Shown here piece after piece: positions 34,701 through 41,880 of a stretch of DNA of 64,000 nucleotides. Position numbers and translations under genes: made by a program. Origin of the DNA: Harmothoe impar (taxonomy: Eukaryota; Annelida; Polychaeta; Phyllodocida; Polynoidae); NCBI GenBank assembly GCA_947462335.1, contig OX381708.1:3906001-3970000 (forward strand). The letters are read 5' to 3'. The number at the start of each line of letters is the position of its first letter. Position 1 is the stretch's first letter. The notes under the pieces were generated by a model, which ran no database searches, was not told the origin of the DNA, and saw only the letters and a program-made list of their open reading frames with translations.

Positions 34701-37700
34701 CAGGGGAATCAATAGAAGAAAAATGAGGCTAGCAAAACCCATTGATTTCAAAAAGAAATAAAAAAATGTTAAATCCATTTCAAAAATGGGTATGCGTTAT
34801 CCATTGAGCCATTTTTTTGGTCTGGCCTGAATATTAAGGCCCATTAATACTATTATATTGATATCTTAATACAGGGTTAATTTTATAGTAATTGATGGCA
34901 CAGCACTGGGGCCATTGTCTAATTCATAATTCTCATTTCACAGTTCACTACATATATCTCAGGTATAATATCATTTCTCTGTGCACCTACTTGGAAATTT
35001 CCATTTCCATAGATGCAATCATCGTAGATTCAATCACCATCACTGCCCTTGATATTTCAAATCTTAACCGCGGCTTTGTCTCCTCCTCCTCCCCAGGTGG
35101 TACACCGAGACCTGAAGCCCTCCAACATCCTGTACGCGGATGCCTCTGGGTCGCCCTCCAGTCTGCGTATCTGTGACTTTGGGTTTGCCAAGCAGCTGCG
35201 GGCAGACAACGGGCTGCTGATGACGCCCTGCTACACGGCTAACTTTGTGGCCCCCGAGGTGCTCAAGAAGCAGGGCTACGATGCGGCCTGCGACGTGTGG
35301 AGTCTGGGCGTGCTGCTCTACACCATGCTCGCTGGGTGAGTGCCGTCATGTGGCTGAGTTATACTGTGTACCTCTCATACTGATACTTGTATGGTGTAAG
35401 CTGAAAGTGGCATCCTGTCAAACCAGCAGTTCCTAGAAAAGTGTTGGTAAGATTAGGGTGTAGACAGAAGGGTTGTCATGGTAACAGTGTTGGTAAGATC
35501 AGGGTGTAAACAGAAGGGTTGTCATGGTAACAGGGCTGGTATGACTTGGGTTTTGTATTTGTGAGGTTAAATAGGGATTTGAGGCAGGGATGAGGAATCT
35601 TGTAAAGAGGGAGTATAAAAGTAGATAGGCAGTGAAGGAAAGGTGCTTGAAATGTTATTTCTGGTATTTAGCCGTACATAACTAAGTCCTCTGTGTTTAC
35701 AGACACACACCGTTTGCTAACGGCCCTAACGACACGCCCAACGACATCCTGTCGCGGATCGGGGAGGGCAAGTTCACGCTGAGTGGAGGTAACTGGGACT
35801 CTGTGTCACCCGCAGCCAAGGTAAGGACGGAGTGAACACCGGGCTCCATGAATACAATAATACAGCTCACCACAGCATTCTACTCAATGGTCTGGCTCAT
35901 AACAAAAGTGCTTGAAATTTGTTTTCACTATGTTCCTACATGATCCAAACCTCGCCTATAAACCGGATGGGAGTTTGGGGCTTAAAATTCGGCTTATAGC
36001 AAATACAAATTTGGCTAATAACCAAGGTTTTACGGTAGTTAAAAGTTTAAATGGGGACCTTAGTTATTTAAAGATGCTATATTTTCAGAAAAAAGGGAAA
36101 TGTACAGAAGATTCTCGCTGTGGACCCCCACTTCTACGTAACTCTACGTCTCTATAACTCAGATAACAAAAGATGTTTGTAAAAAATTTTAAAAAATGTC
36201 TTGTTGTTTCAGGACCTGGTACAGAAGATGCTTCACGTGGACCCACACCGCCGCATCACACTGCAGCAAGTGCTGAACCACGCCTGGATCGCTAACCGCG
36301 ACTCGCTGCCACACATACGGCTCACCCTGCAGGACGCACAGCTCGTCAAGGTAACTATCGTGTTGTAATCTGACTTATACCGAGACTCACACGGTAACTA
36401 TCGTGTTGTAATCTGACTTATCGCTAACCGCGACTCGCTGCCACACATACGGCTCACCCTGCAGGACGCACAGCTCGTCAAGGTAACTATCGTGTTGTAA
36501 TCTGACTTGTACCGAGACTCACACGGTAACTATCGTGTTGTAATCTGACTTGTACCGAGACTCACACGGTAACTATCGTGTTGTAATCTGACTTGTACCG
36601 AGACTCACACGGTAACTATCGTGTTGTAATCTGACTTATACCGAGACTCACACGGTAACTGTCGTGTTGTAATCTGACGTATACCGAGACTCACACGGTA
36701 ACTATCGTGTTGTAATCTGACTTACTCGAGACTCACACGGTAACTATCGTGTTGTAATCTGACGTATACCGAGACTCCCACGGTAACTATCGTGTTGTAA
36801 TCTGACTTATACCGAGACTCACACGGTAACTATCGTGTTGTAATCTGACTTATACTGAGACTCACACGGTAACTATCGTGTTGTAATCTGACATATACCG
36901 AGACTCACACGGTAACTGTCGTGTTGTAATCTGACGTATACCGAGACTCACACGGTAACTATCGTGTTGTAATCTGACTTATTCCGAGACTCACACGGTA
37001 ACTATCGTGTTGTAATCTGACGTATACCGAGACTCCCACGGTAACTATCGTGTTGTAATCTGACGTATACCGAGACTCCCACGGTAACTATCGTGTTGTA
37101 ATCTGACTTATTCCGAGACTCACACGGTAACTATCGTGTTGTAATCTGACTTATACCGAGACTCACACGGTAACTATCGTGTTGTAATCTCACTTATACC
37201 GAGACTCACACGGTAACTATCGCTAACTGTCGTGTTGTAATCTGACTTATACCGGGACTCACACGGTAACTATCGTGTTGTAATCTGACTTATACCGAGA
37301 CTCACACGGTAACTATCGTGTTGTAAATTGACTTATACGAGACTCACACGGTAACTGTCGTGTTGTAATCTGACTTATACCGAGACTCACACGGTAACTA
37401 TCGTGTTGTAATCTGACTTATACCGAGACTCACACGGTAACTATCGTGTTGTAATCTGACTTATACCGAGACTCCCACGGTAACTATCGTGTTGTAATCT
37501 GACTCATACCGAGACTCACACGGTAACTATCGTGTTGTAATCTGACTCATACCGAGACTCACACGGTAACTATCGTGTTGTAATCTGACTTATACCGAGA
37601 CTCACACGGTAACTATCGTGTTGTAATCTGACTTATACCGAGACTCACACGGTAACTATCGTGTTGTAATCTGACTTATACCGAGACTCACAAGGTAACT

Positions 37701-40700
37701 ATCGTGTTGTAATCTGACTCATACCGAGACTCACACGGTAACTATCGTGTTGTAATCTGACTCATACCGAGACTCACACGGTAACTATCGTGTTGTAATC
37801 TGACTTATACCGAGACTCACACGGTAACTATCGTGTTGTAATCTGACTTATACCGGGACTCACACGGTAACTATCGTGATGTAATCTGACTTATACCGAG
37901 ACTCACACGGTAACTATCGTGTTGTAATCTGACGTATACCGAGACTCACACGGTAACTATCGTGTTGTAATCTGACGTATACCGAGACTCACACGGTAAC
38001 TATCGTGTTGTAATCTGACGTATACCGAGACTCACACGGTAACTATCGTGTTGTAATCTGACTTATACCGAGACTCACACGGTAACTATCGTGTTGTAAT
38101 CTGACTTATACCGAGACTCACACGGTAACTATCGTGTTGTAATCTGACGTATACCGAGACTCACACAGTAACTATCGTGTTGTAATCTGACGTATACCGA
38201 GACTCACACGGTAACTATCGTGTTGTAATCTGACGTATACCGAGACTCACACGGTAACTATCGTGTTGTAATCTGACTTATACCGAGACTCACACGGTAA
38301 CTATCGTGTTGTAATCTGACTTATACCGAGACTCACACGGTAACTATCGTGTTGTAATCTGACTTATACCGAGACTCACACGGTAACTATCGTGTTGTAA
38401 TCTGACTTATACCGAGACTCACACAGTAACTATCGTGTTGTAATCTGACTTATACCGAGACTCACACGGTAACTATCGTGATGTAATCTGACTTATACCG
38501 AGACTCACACAGTAACTATCGTGTTGTAATCTGACTTATACCGAGACTCACACGGTAACTATCGTGTTGTAATCTGACTTATCGCTAACCGCGACTCGCT
38601 GCCACACATACGGCTCACCCTGCAGGACGCACAGCTCGTTAAGGTAACCTCAAAACTCACATTCGGTATATAGGCGAGGTTTTGATATGTACTTTAAATC
38701 CCTAAAGGCTGAGCTCTCAATTTGAAAAAAAATTCAGCCTATCTAAAGAAGGATTAAAAATAAATTCGTTTTCTCTTTTATCTAATGTATTAGAATCACG
38801 GCTAAAAGCTAAATCCCCAATTGGAGAGAAAAAAGCGTTTCATAGAAATAGCTTTTTTTGCATAAGCCTGCGATGGTCGTCCTATGACCAAGAAACTTTA
38901 AAACATTCAGCTCAAGGTTAGCGACTTAACCATATAAGGATGGCATCATGCCCCTGGTCGTCATGATGCATGAATGCATTGAAGCACCCTATGGGGTTGA
39001 GACACTCCCAAAGAGTTGGCATGATGCACCGATGCAGCACCAGTGAGTTACTCGTTATGGCTTGTATTGGTGCATTATGATGACAAATGTCAACTTTTAG
39101 TGACATGCCGTCCTTAAAGGGTTAAATGTTAATGGTGGTAATGGCGACCGGAAGTGTGTCCTGGTGTTAAAACTGTGTTTCTACGTCAACAGGTTGTCCC
39201 CCATTAACCCTTTAAGGACGGCATGTCGCTAAAAGATGACATGTGTCGTCGTGATGCACTAATGCAGCCCCAGAGAGGGCTCGCCAGGGCTGTATTAGTG
39301 CATCATGCCAATCCCTCAACCCCATAAGGTCAGCATGGTGCTTGAATGCAGCACTGGTGAATTTCTCGCCAGGGCTGCATTCATGCATCATGATAATTAA
39401 GGGCATAGTGTATTAAAGCATTAAGCCATCCTTAAAGGGTTACCTTCTGAAGGTCAGTACTTCTTAGAAACACCAACCCACACAGAGGGGAGGAAGGAGA
39501 ACTAGAGCATGGTGTCAGTAAAAGGGTCCCTCACCGGGCCTGGGCACACCTGGCCACGGTACACCCACGCCGCATGAAGCATTCATGCATCATGCCATAC
39601 TCGTCATGATGCATGAGTGCAGACCATACCGGGTACCGTATATCCACTTAGGAGTGTATCAACGTTTTATGTTCAGCATGATGTATAAATGAGTTACTCC
39701 GCCACAAGGGCTATCAAAACATTAAGACATTGACCATATATAAGTGGCCCCTCTCGATATGTTGGCTTGAGCGAGGGACCATTACAAAGTCTGTATGGCC
39801 GCTGATTGGTGCAATATTTCCCAATATTTGGCCTCATTATGACGTCATATAGCAAACATATGGCACGCGGGGCATTATGGGTAAACTAAGACCGTGAACT
39901 CTCCCCAGTGTGTAATGGTGCCACACTCCAAGAAGATATCGAGAGGGGCCGAACAATTAGATGGTCTATATTAGGACAATATATGGCATAACACATTTAA
40001 GCGCTATGCAGCCCCAAGTACGAACTGCGTGGGTGTACGGCGGTATCGCCTTTTACATTAAACAAAGAATATCCATGTTTAGTGATAAAGACATCCCAGG
40101 GACGTAATACCGAGCCTTTTATTAGCTATTTCAAAAGAAATATGTGTCAAACACAAAGAGAAGTTAAAGAACTTTGATAATTGTTGTCCCCCATTAACAA
40201 CCCCAGCTTAAGTCAGATGAGACAAAAAAAAAGTTGGTTAATGGATTACGCTTTGGAAAAGACGGTCATAGTTTTGGTGCATTTTTTTGTCTTTGAAACT
40301 TTTTATTATCGATGTATTTTGATCGTGGAAAACTAGAGCGAGTTCAGAATCATTGAGAAAAAAATGAATATTTAGGTATCTTTTTTTTTTAATGGGGCCA
40401 GGGAAATCCATTGAAAATGTTGATGAATTGAAATTTCCGGGATAACATTGCCGAAATCCTTAGACCAATGCTATTTGTTGGCTGGCCTTAGCAATGTTTT
40501 AGAAACTCATTGGTGGCTCTTGTTATCTACAATTGCATCACAATTCTTGTTGCTATAGAAATACAAACTGCTGTTACCAATTATCTATGAAATGACTCAC
40601 CAAAATAGCTACGAAACCAATCTTTAATTGCATATTGTGATGAATTTAATCAAGAATCACATGAAATAAATACAGAGATCCACTCATGGTGAACTCCTGG

Positions 40701-41063
40701 TTTCTCCACTCGTGGTGCATTGGATCGCATCACTCTCGGCTCCGCCTCATGTGATACAATCCAATGCACCACTCATGGAGAAACCTGTCGTTCAGACAGA
40801 TTATCGTGGACCTCTGTCTATTTCTCTAATGATTAATATCCACATTTAATACTGTTTGTATTGATGGTTAAAGATGTCAATATAAAATATAAAATGACTG
40901 AATTCTCAGACTGTGTTTGTCTTGTGTGTTGCAGGGAGCGATGACGGCCACCTTCAAGGCCCTCAACTCCAGCCCCAAACCCATGTTGGAACCGGTCGGA
41001 GCCTCCAGTCTCGCTCGTCGCCGGGGGAAGGCACGGCCGGCCACCGGGTCCACAGAGGTGTAG
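22678..41063 (+). CDS. RPS6KA-like: p90 ribosomal S6 kinase (RSK), 3' part, nine exons
   Basis: Joined coding exons: 22678-22793, 23980-24057, 33198-33272, 33581-33670, 34017-34175, 35097-35335, 35703-35820, 36213-36350 and 40935-41063. The product (about 380 residues) matches RSK from the linker to the C-terminus, about the length expected of the vertebrate protein over the same span. In the family, ERK activates the C-terminal kinase, which phosphorylates the linker hydrophobic motif. PDK1 docks there and activates the N-terminal AGC kinase, which phosphorylates substrates such as CREB and S6. Visible motifs in order: FRGFSYV hydrophobic motif, GVGSYSVC glycine loop, AVK lysine, TELM gatekeeper region, [17 protein letters not shown] activation loop, APE, LARRR docking tail and terminal STEV. 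The N-terminal kinase exons are not in the window. The orthology group within RSK1-4 cannot be assigned. Confidence 0.96.
22794..23219 (+). repeat. Exon 1 donor copies with 11-bp AGGTCA (DR5) repeats
   Basis: The 3' part of exon 1 plus GTAAGTATAGGT recurs with donors at 22901, 23060 and 23174, besides the real one at 22794. Between the copies lies an 11-bp repeat, AGGTCA plus five bases. Half-sites start at 22802, 22813, 22824, 22835; then 22909 to 22997 every 11 bp (nine units, one AGGTCT); then 23068 to 23134 (seven, one AGATCA); then 23182 (AGGTGG), 23193, 23204 and 23215. Each adjacent pair is a direct repeat spaced by 5, the configuration of a DR5 retinoic-acid response element. Copies 2 and 3 have two synonymous changes in the exon portion; copy 3 also lacks one codon; copy 4 is internally deleted. 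Confidence 0.9.
23220..23830 (+). repeat. 44-bp higher-order minisatellite, AGGTCATGTGA core
   Basis: This continues the 11-bp phase of the preceding block. The unit reads AGGTCA-TGTGA, TGGTCA-CCTGC, AGGTCA-TGTGA, CAGGCA-GCTGC (4 x 11 bp) and repeats, with variants, to about 23830. It keeps AGGTCA in alternate positions and adds TCATGTGA and GCAGCTGC E-box-like sites. Non-coding; intron 1. Confidence 0.85.
23980..24057 (+). CDS. RPS6KA-like: RSK exon 2 in window: linker to start of C-terminal kinase
   Basis: Twenty-six codons in phase 0 on both sides. The acceptor is GTTGTTGTTGCAG, whose pyrimidine-poor (TTG)n tract is unusual; the donor is GAA|GTGAGT. It encodes [16 protein letters not shown] and then [10 protein letters not shown]. 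The last part is the conserved entry to the CaMK-type kinase domain (family F-x-D-x-Y-x-x-K-E). The upstream basic stretch K-K-K lies in the variable linker. Confidence 0.93.
24190..24296. mobile_element. E1 fragment
   Basis: CGGCTTATACGGGAGTTAAGC and CTATACGCGAGAATATACGG are diverged E1 ends. Confidence 0.5.
24341..24588. mobile_element. G1 MITE copy, complete
   Basis: GGCCAAAAAAAAAAA to TTTTTTTTTTGGCC, flanked by TAA on both sides. Subterminal GTCGGTCGGGTGACCTGAAA and complementary motifs on the right. Confidence 0.85.
24841..25187. mobile_element. H3 MITE copy
   Basis: GGGGCCAGTCATTTTATAAC at the left; TTGTTAAAAAATGACCACTCCC at the right. The core is made of long C/G runs and ATTTTTTGGGTTCCCCC-type units. 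Confidence 0.75.
25701..25947. mobile_element. P1 MITE copy, near complete
   Basis: TAACCTTTTAAGGACGGCAT left end with GTCGCTAAAAGGTGACATTT; right end ATGCGGTCCTTACAGGG. Confidence 0.85.
26160..26940. other. No gene recognised; homopolymer runs
   Basis: C runs at 26165-26180 and 26390-26420 are followed by AT-rich low-copy sequence to 26940. Confidence 0.4.
26943..27159. mobile_element. P1 MITE copy, left terminus lost
   Basis: Starts at AGGAAAAGATGACATC; right end ATGCCGTCCTCAGAGGGTTTA. Confidence 0.75.
27160..27670. other. No gene recognised
   Basis: Low-copy sequence without a recognised repeat or exon. Confidence 0.4.
27674..27920. mobile_element. E1 element copy
   Basis: TTGTAAAACCTCGCGTAATAAGC at the left, internal ATCCTATAAGCYGCAC motifs and GTGCGGCTTATAGGATAGGCC at the right. 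Confidence 0.75.
28045..28287. mobile_element. P1 MITE copy
   Basis: GGTTACCCCGCTTAGGACGGC left; right end diverged to ATGCGGCCCTCGCAGGG. Confidence 0.75.
28320..28465. repeat. ~75-bp tandem duplication
   Basis: GCCAGCGTCGACCCTACTAG and GCCAGCGTCCACCCTACCAG each lead into GGGGGATAGCCTGGGAGCAG. Confidence 0.85.
28486..28570. mobile_element. E1 fragment
   Basis: CCTCGCCTAACTCGTGTATTAG, CATATAAGCCACACAGGGGG and TCTGATTATGGC match E1 internal order. Confidence 0.5.
28813..29041. mobile_element. E1 element, complete
   Basis: Termini CCGTAAAACCTCGCGTATAA and TTATATGCGAGGTTTTACGG. Internal paired motifs GCCGATCCTATAAGCTGCA twice. Confidence 0.85.
29365..29611. mobile_element. P1 MITE copy, near complete
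   Basis: TTAACCCTTTAAGGACAGAAT left; right GTCATCTTTTAGCGCCATGT and TCCTTAATGAGTT. Confidence 0.85.
29612..29899. other. No gene recognised
   Basis: Low-copy sequence with an open + frame (29596-29835) that resembles no family I recognise and straddles the P1 edge. Confidence 0.35.
29900..30129. mobile_element. P1 MITE copy
   Basis: TTAACCCATGAAGGACAGCAT left and CATGCCATCCTTAAAGGCTTA right; the second palindrome is shortened. Confidence 0.8.
30245..30454. mobile_element. P1 MITE copy
   Basis: ACTTTAAGGACGGCATGTCGC left; right end decayed to ATGCGACAGTCAAAGTGTTAA. Confidence 0.8.
30780..31250. repeat. (CCCT)n polypyrimidine array, ~450 bp
   Basis: Almost uninterrupted TCCC units with a CTCTCTCT patch at 30926-30944 and two copies of an interruption containing CATTCCCTCATTCCC and CTGCCTGCCTGCCTG. 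All-pyrimidine on the + strand and GGGA repeats on the other strand. Open frames on both strands are artefacts of the 4-bp period. Confidence 0.97.
31367..31378 (+). promoter_or_regulatory. Partial CTCF-like motif
   Basis: CCACCAGGGGGC matches the first 12 core positions; the last two differ. Confidence 0.25.
31497..31702. mobile_element. P1 MITE copy, right end lost
   Basis: TAACCATTTAAGGACGGCAT left. It ends at GTCTTTTAGCGAC, where ACTTCCGGTACCGCTCTAA begins; that follow-on duplicates ACTTCCTGTACCGCTCTAA at 31431, left of the element. Confidence 0.8.
31703..32399. other. No gene recognised; low-copy sequence
   Basis: About 700 bp of apparently single-copy intronic sequence. No splice-bounded frame resembling a kinase was seen. 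Confidence 0.4.
32400..32885 (+). repeat. Array of decoy copies of the exon 3 splice acceptor
   Basis: Five copies of (T/C)A(C)AG|AGTATCGGGG with acceptor-like pyrimidine tracts; the exon-like parts start at 32419, 32509, 32619, 32732 and 32841. The last three inter-copy distances are about 110 bp, and the unit includes GGCTCCTTGACTGTATGTGG. The real exon 3 begins at 33198 with the same AGTATCGGGGTG. Three decoys (32419, 32619, 32841), read in the exon frame, give S-I-G-V and then reach TGA within seven codons. An M6-like fragment begins at about 32918. Confidence 0.85.
33198..33272 (+). CDS. RPS6KA-like: RSK exon 3 in window: glycine-rich loop and catalytic lysine
   Basis: Twenty-five codons, phase 0. 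The acceptor is TTTGTGTTTCAG|AGT and the donor AAG|GTAACG. It encodes [10 protein letters not shown], the ATP-binding glycine loop, and ends E-Y-A-V-K with the ATP-anchoring lysine as the last codon. The Cys after S-Y-S-V sits where vertebrate RSK1/2/4 carry the reactive cysteine targeted by covalent C-terminal-kinase inhibitors, so it is conserved here. The acceptor and first ~12 coding bases occur five more times upstream (32419-32850), and the donor end has a degraded copy at 33382. Confidence 0.95.
33382..33407 (+). repeat. Degenerate copy of the exon 3 end and donor
   Basis: GACAGGAGTATGCAGTCAAG|GTAATA repeats the exon 3 end GACAGGAGTACGCCGTCAAG|GTAACG. The two exonic differences are both synonymous (E-Y-A-V-K kept). 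Use of this donor would read into TGA shortly after 33272. Confidence 0.75.
33581..33670 (+). CDS. RPS6KA-like: RSK exon 4 in window: alpha-C helix region
   Basis: Thirty codons, phase 0 on both sides, acceptor TGTATTTTAG|ATC and donor GAG|GTAAGT. It encodes [20 protein letters not shown], then the H-H-N-I-I-T-L strand. The E-E-V-E-I-L-L segment is the alpha-C helix; one of its glutamates pairs with the catalytic lysine of the preceding exon. It closely follows the family pattern K-R-D-P-x-E-E-I-E-I-L-L-R-Y-G. The preceding intron is only 308 bp, the shortest in the window. Confidence 0.95.
34017..34175 (+). CDS. RPS6KA-like: RSK exon 5 in window: hinge and alpha-D/E
   Basis: Fifty-three codons, phase 0. 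The acceptor is CCCCCTTACAG|GTG; the donor GGG|GTCAGT is weaker than the others because +3 is C. It encodes [36 protein letters not shown] in two blocks typical of RSK. The Thr in L-V-T-E-L-M is the gatekeeper; together with the glycine-loop Cys it forms the known RSK inhibitor-selectivity pair. The exon ends L-H-S-Q-G, and the next begins V-V-H-R-D, so the catalytic-loop sequence is restored exactly across the intron. Confidence 0.95.
34286..34401. mobile_element. Short foldback element in intron 5
   Basis: A 23-bp perfect stem (GTTAAAGCTGGGTCATATCA and its complement) around GATGCCGAAGGCTTA, with weaker outer pairing of CATACTTCA and TGAAGTATG. Confidence 0.75.
34402..35096. other. Intron 5 remainder
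   Basis: AT-rich with no repeat family recognised; it ends in the strong pyrimidine tract before exon 6. Confidence 0.5.
35097..35335 (+). CDS. RPS6KA-like: RSK exon 6 in window: catalytic loop, DFG, activation loop, APE
   Basis: The longest exon: 79 codons plus two bases (GG) of a split Gly codon, so the downstream intron is phase 2. The acceptor is CCTCCTCCTCCCCAG and the donor GG|GTGAGT. It holds [10 protein letters not shown] (catalytic loop; D is the proton acceptor), [10 protein letters not shown] (Mg-binding DFG), [15 protein letters not shown] (activation segment; the Thr-Pro is the ERK phosphosite in vertebrate RSKs) and [14 protein letters not shown] (alpha-F). All key catalytic residues are intact, so an active kinase is predicted. 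GC content is well above the flanking introns. Confidence 0.97.
35430..35545. repeat. ~55-bp tandem duplication in intron 6
   Basis: GTGTTGGTAAGATTAGGGTG and GTGTTGGTAAGATCAGGGTG both lead into ACAGAAGGGTTGTCATGGTA. Confidence 0.85.
35703..35820 (+). CDS. RPS6KA-like: RSK exon 7 in window: kinase C-lobe
   Basis: The first base (A) completes the Gly codon split with exon 6; 39 codons follow and the exon ends in phase 0. The acceptor is TCTGTGTTTACAG and the donor AAG|GTAAGG. It encodes [16 protein letters not shown], then [19 protein letters not shown] and P-A-A-K. This is the alpha-G region with the RSK-typical spacing T-P-F-A-N-G-P-x-D-T-P. Confidence 0.95.
35945..36040. mobile_element. Decayed E1 fragment in intron 7
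   Basis: ACCTCGCCTATAAACCGGATG and AACCAAGGTTTTACGGTAG keep E1 end motifs. Confidence 0.45.
36102..36142 (+). pseudogene. Degenerate duplicate of exon 8 start (pseudo-exon)
   Basis: In frame it reads [15 protein letters not shown], against [15 protein letters not shown] in exon 8: 10 of 15 identical. It lies in intron 7, 117 bp before the matching point of exon 8. A TTTTCAG lies 14 bases upstream, but the frame from it does not restore the kinase sequence, and no donor is evident. It is probably a relic of exon duplication. Confidence 0.6.
36213..36350 (+). CDS. RPS6KA-like: RSK exon 8 in window: end of kinase fold, autoinhibitory helix
   Basis: Forty-six codons, phase 0. The acceptor is TTGTTGTTTCAG|GAC and the donor AAG|GTAACT. 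It encodes [17 protein letters not shown], the kinase subdomain XI arginine motif, followed by H-A-W-I and the tail [17 protein letters not shown]. The last 63 bases (from A-T-C of I-A-N-R) recur exactly or nearly so at 36420-36482 and 38581-38643, flanking a minisatellite that starts at this donor. A degraded relative of the 5' part lies 117 bp upstream at 36102. Confidence 0.95.
36351..38643 (+). repeat. 43-bp minisatellite starting at the exon 8 donor, with exon-end copies
   Basis: The unit begins GTAACTATCGTGTTGTAATC, is 43 bp long and ends ACTCACACG, so every unit carries the GTAACT of the true donor. About 1.6 units follow the real donor; then comes a 63-bp exact copy of the exon 8 end (36420-36482), then about 49 units (36483-38580), then a second 63-bp copy (38581-38643, one synonymous GTC to GTT change) followed by GTAACC. 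Variation between units is limited to a few positions (TTATACC/GTATACC/TCATACC; ACTATC/ACTGTC). Confidence 0.95.
38926..39124. mobile_element. P1 MITE copy in intron 8
   Basis: TTAACCATATAAGGATGGCAT and ATGCCGTCCTTAAAGGGTTA. The first palindrome is mostly deleted. Confidence 0.8.
39204..39442. mobile_element. P1 MITE copy in intron 8, complete
   Basis: TTAACCCTTTAAGGACGGCAT left with GTCGCTAAAAGATGACATGT; right end GCCATCCTTAAAGGGTTA. Confidence 0.88.
39573..39745. mobile_element. Decayed P1 fragment
   Basis: GCATTCATGCATCATGCCATAC, GTCATGATGCATGAGTGCAGA and a weak second palindrome. It is interrupted by another element, and ACATTTAAGCGCTATGCAGCC at 39990 may be its far end. Confidence 0.5.
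39746..39950. mobile_element. 205-bp MITE, GGCCCCTCTCGATAT termini
   Basis: GGCCCCTCTCGATAT at the left and ATATCGAGAGGGGCC at the right form a 15-bp inverted repeat; seen once. It contains TGACGTCA at 39840. The flanking duplication is unclear. Confidence 0.75.
40018..40650. other. Intron 8 low-copy sequence
   Basis: AT-rich, no repeat or exon recognised. Confidence 0.45.
40655..40830. mobile_element. Foldback element, CGGCTCCGCC loop
   Basis: GAAATAAATACAGAGATCCAC, GTTTCTCCACTCGTGGTGCA and TTGGATCGCATCAC pair with GTGATACAATCCAATGCACC, ATGGAGAAACCTG and GGACCTCTGTCTATTTC. It matches the design of the 15525 element and ends about 100 bp before the last exon. Confidence 0.8.
40935..41063 (+). 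CDS. RPS6KA-like: RSK last exon: ERK-docking tail and PDZ ligand, stop
   Basis: Forty-two codons plus TAG, phase 0, acceptor TGTGTGTTGCAG|GGA. It encodes [11 protein letters not shown], then [19 protein letters not shown] and ends G-S-T-E-V. The L-A-R-R-R-G-K segment matches the basic-hydrophobic D-motif with which RSKs bind ERK. Vertebrate RSKs end S-T-x-L, a class I PDZ ligand; here S-T-E-V also fits class I (Thr at -2, Val at 0). The stop is followed by G runs and a P1 element, so the UTR is repeat-rich. Confidence 0.94.
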   Translation, partial: GAMTATFKALNSSPKPMLEPVGASSLARRRGKARPATGSTEV

Positions 41064-41170
41064 AGCCTCCCGCGTACTACGGGGGGCCGGGGGGGGGGGG
41101 GGGGGTCATCACGGTCTCCCTATACAGAGGTGGCTACCACCTCCCATGTCCACCCTAGGTGAGGTGGAGC

Positions 41171-41429
41171 TTAACCCTGTAAGGGCCGCTTAGCCCTTTA
41201 AGTGCGGCGTATCGCTAAAAGATTGTCGTTTGTCATCATGATGCAGCCCTGGCAATGCTGGCCCTTTAGGAGTGTCTCAACTCCATAGGGTCGGCCTGAT
41301 GCTTGAATGCGGCACTGGCGAGTTACTCGCAAGGGCTGCACTGGCGAGTTACTCGCAAGGGCTGTATTCATGCATCATGATGACCAAGGGCATGATGCAT
41401 TAAGGTAGTAGGCCATCCTTAAAGGGTTA
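41171..41429. mobile_element. P1 MITE copy in 3' UTR
   Basis: The left end is doubled (TTAACCCTGTAAGGGCCGCT then TAGCCCTTTAAGTGCGGCGT). A 33-bp internal duplication of CACTGGCGAGTTACTCGCAA lies at 41321 and 41339. Right end GCCATCCTTAAAGGGTTAA. Confidence 0.85.
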
Positions 41430-41880
41430 ATGTGCTATGTCTTGTCATGGTGTCATGCTAACATAGCACTTTAAGCAGCACGCTGCCCTTCATGGGTTAA
41501 GCCCTCATCAGCAAACCAGCAATCCAGACATCCAGCTGAGCTGTATAGACTGTATCGACTCACGACTATCAACAGGCCGTCTATATGGGCCAGACGTTGA
41601 CATGGGAGACCCCCGCCCCCTACACCTCTACATCCACAGCCGTCTACTATCTCAGTACTTGTAGTTGATATAACACACATGACCCCCGTACCCCGGGGGG
41701 GGGGGGGCTCCCCGGGGGGGGCGTGGGGGGGGCTCTCCGTATTACCGTTAACCCGCTTCATACCGCCGCTTCCTACTCTACTTCCACCGGCGGTGCTCCC
41801 GGCACGCCGACACTCGGCCGGCCGCCACCTGGGGGCGTGACCTTGTACTTAGACGCTACTCACTGGGGGTGGGGAGGGAA

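Noticed and set aside
36351..38643. CRISPR-like regular repeats
   Set aside because: Units are contiguous with no unique spacers, the host is eukaryotic, and the unit derives from a splice donor.
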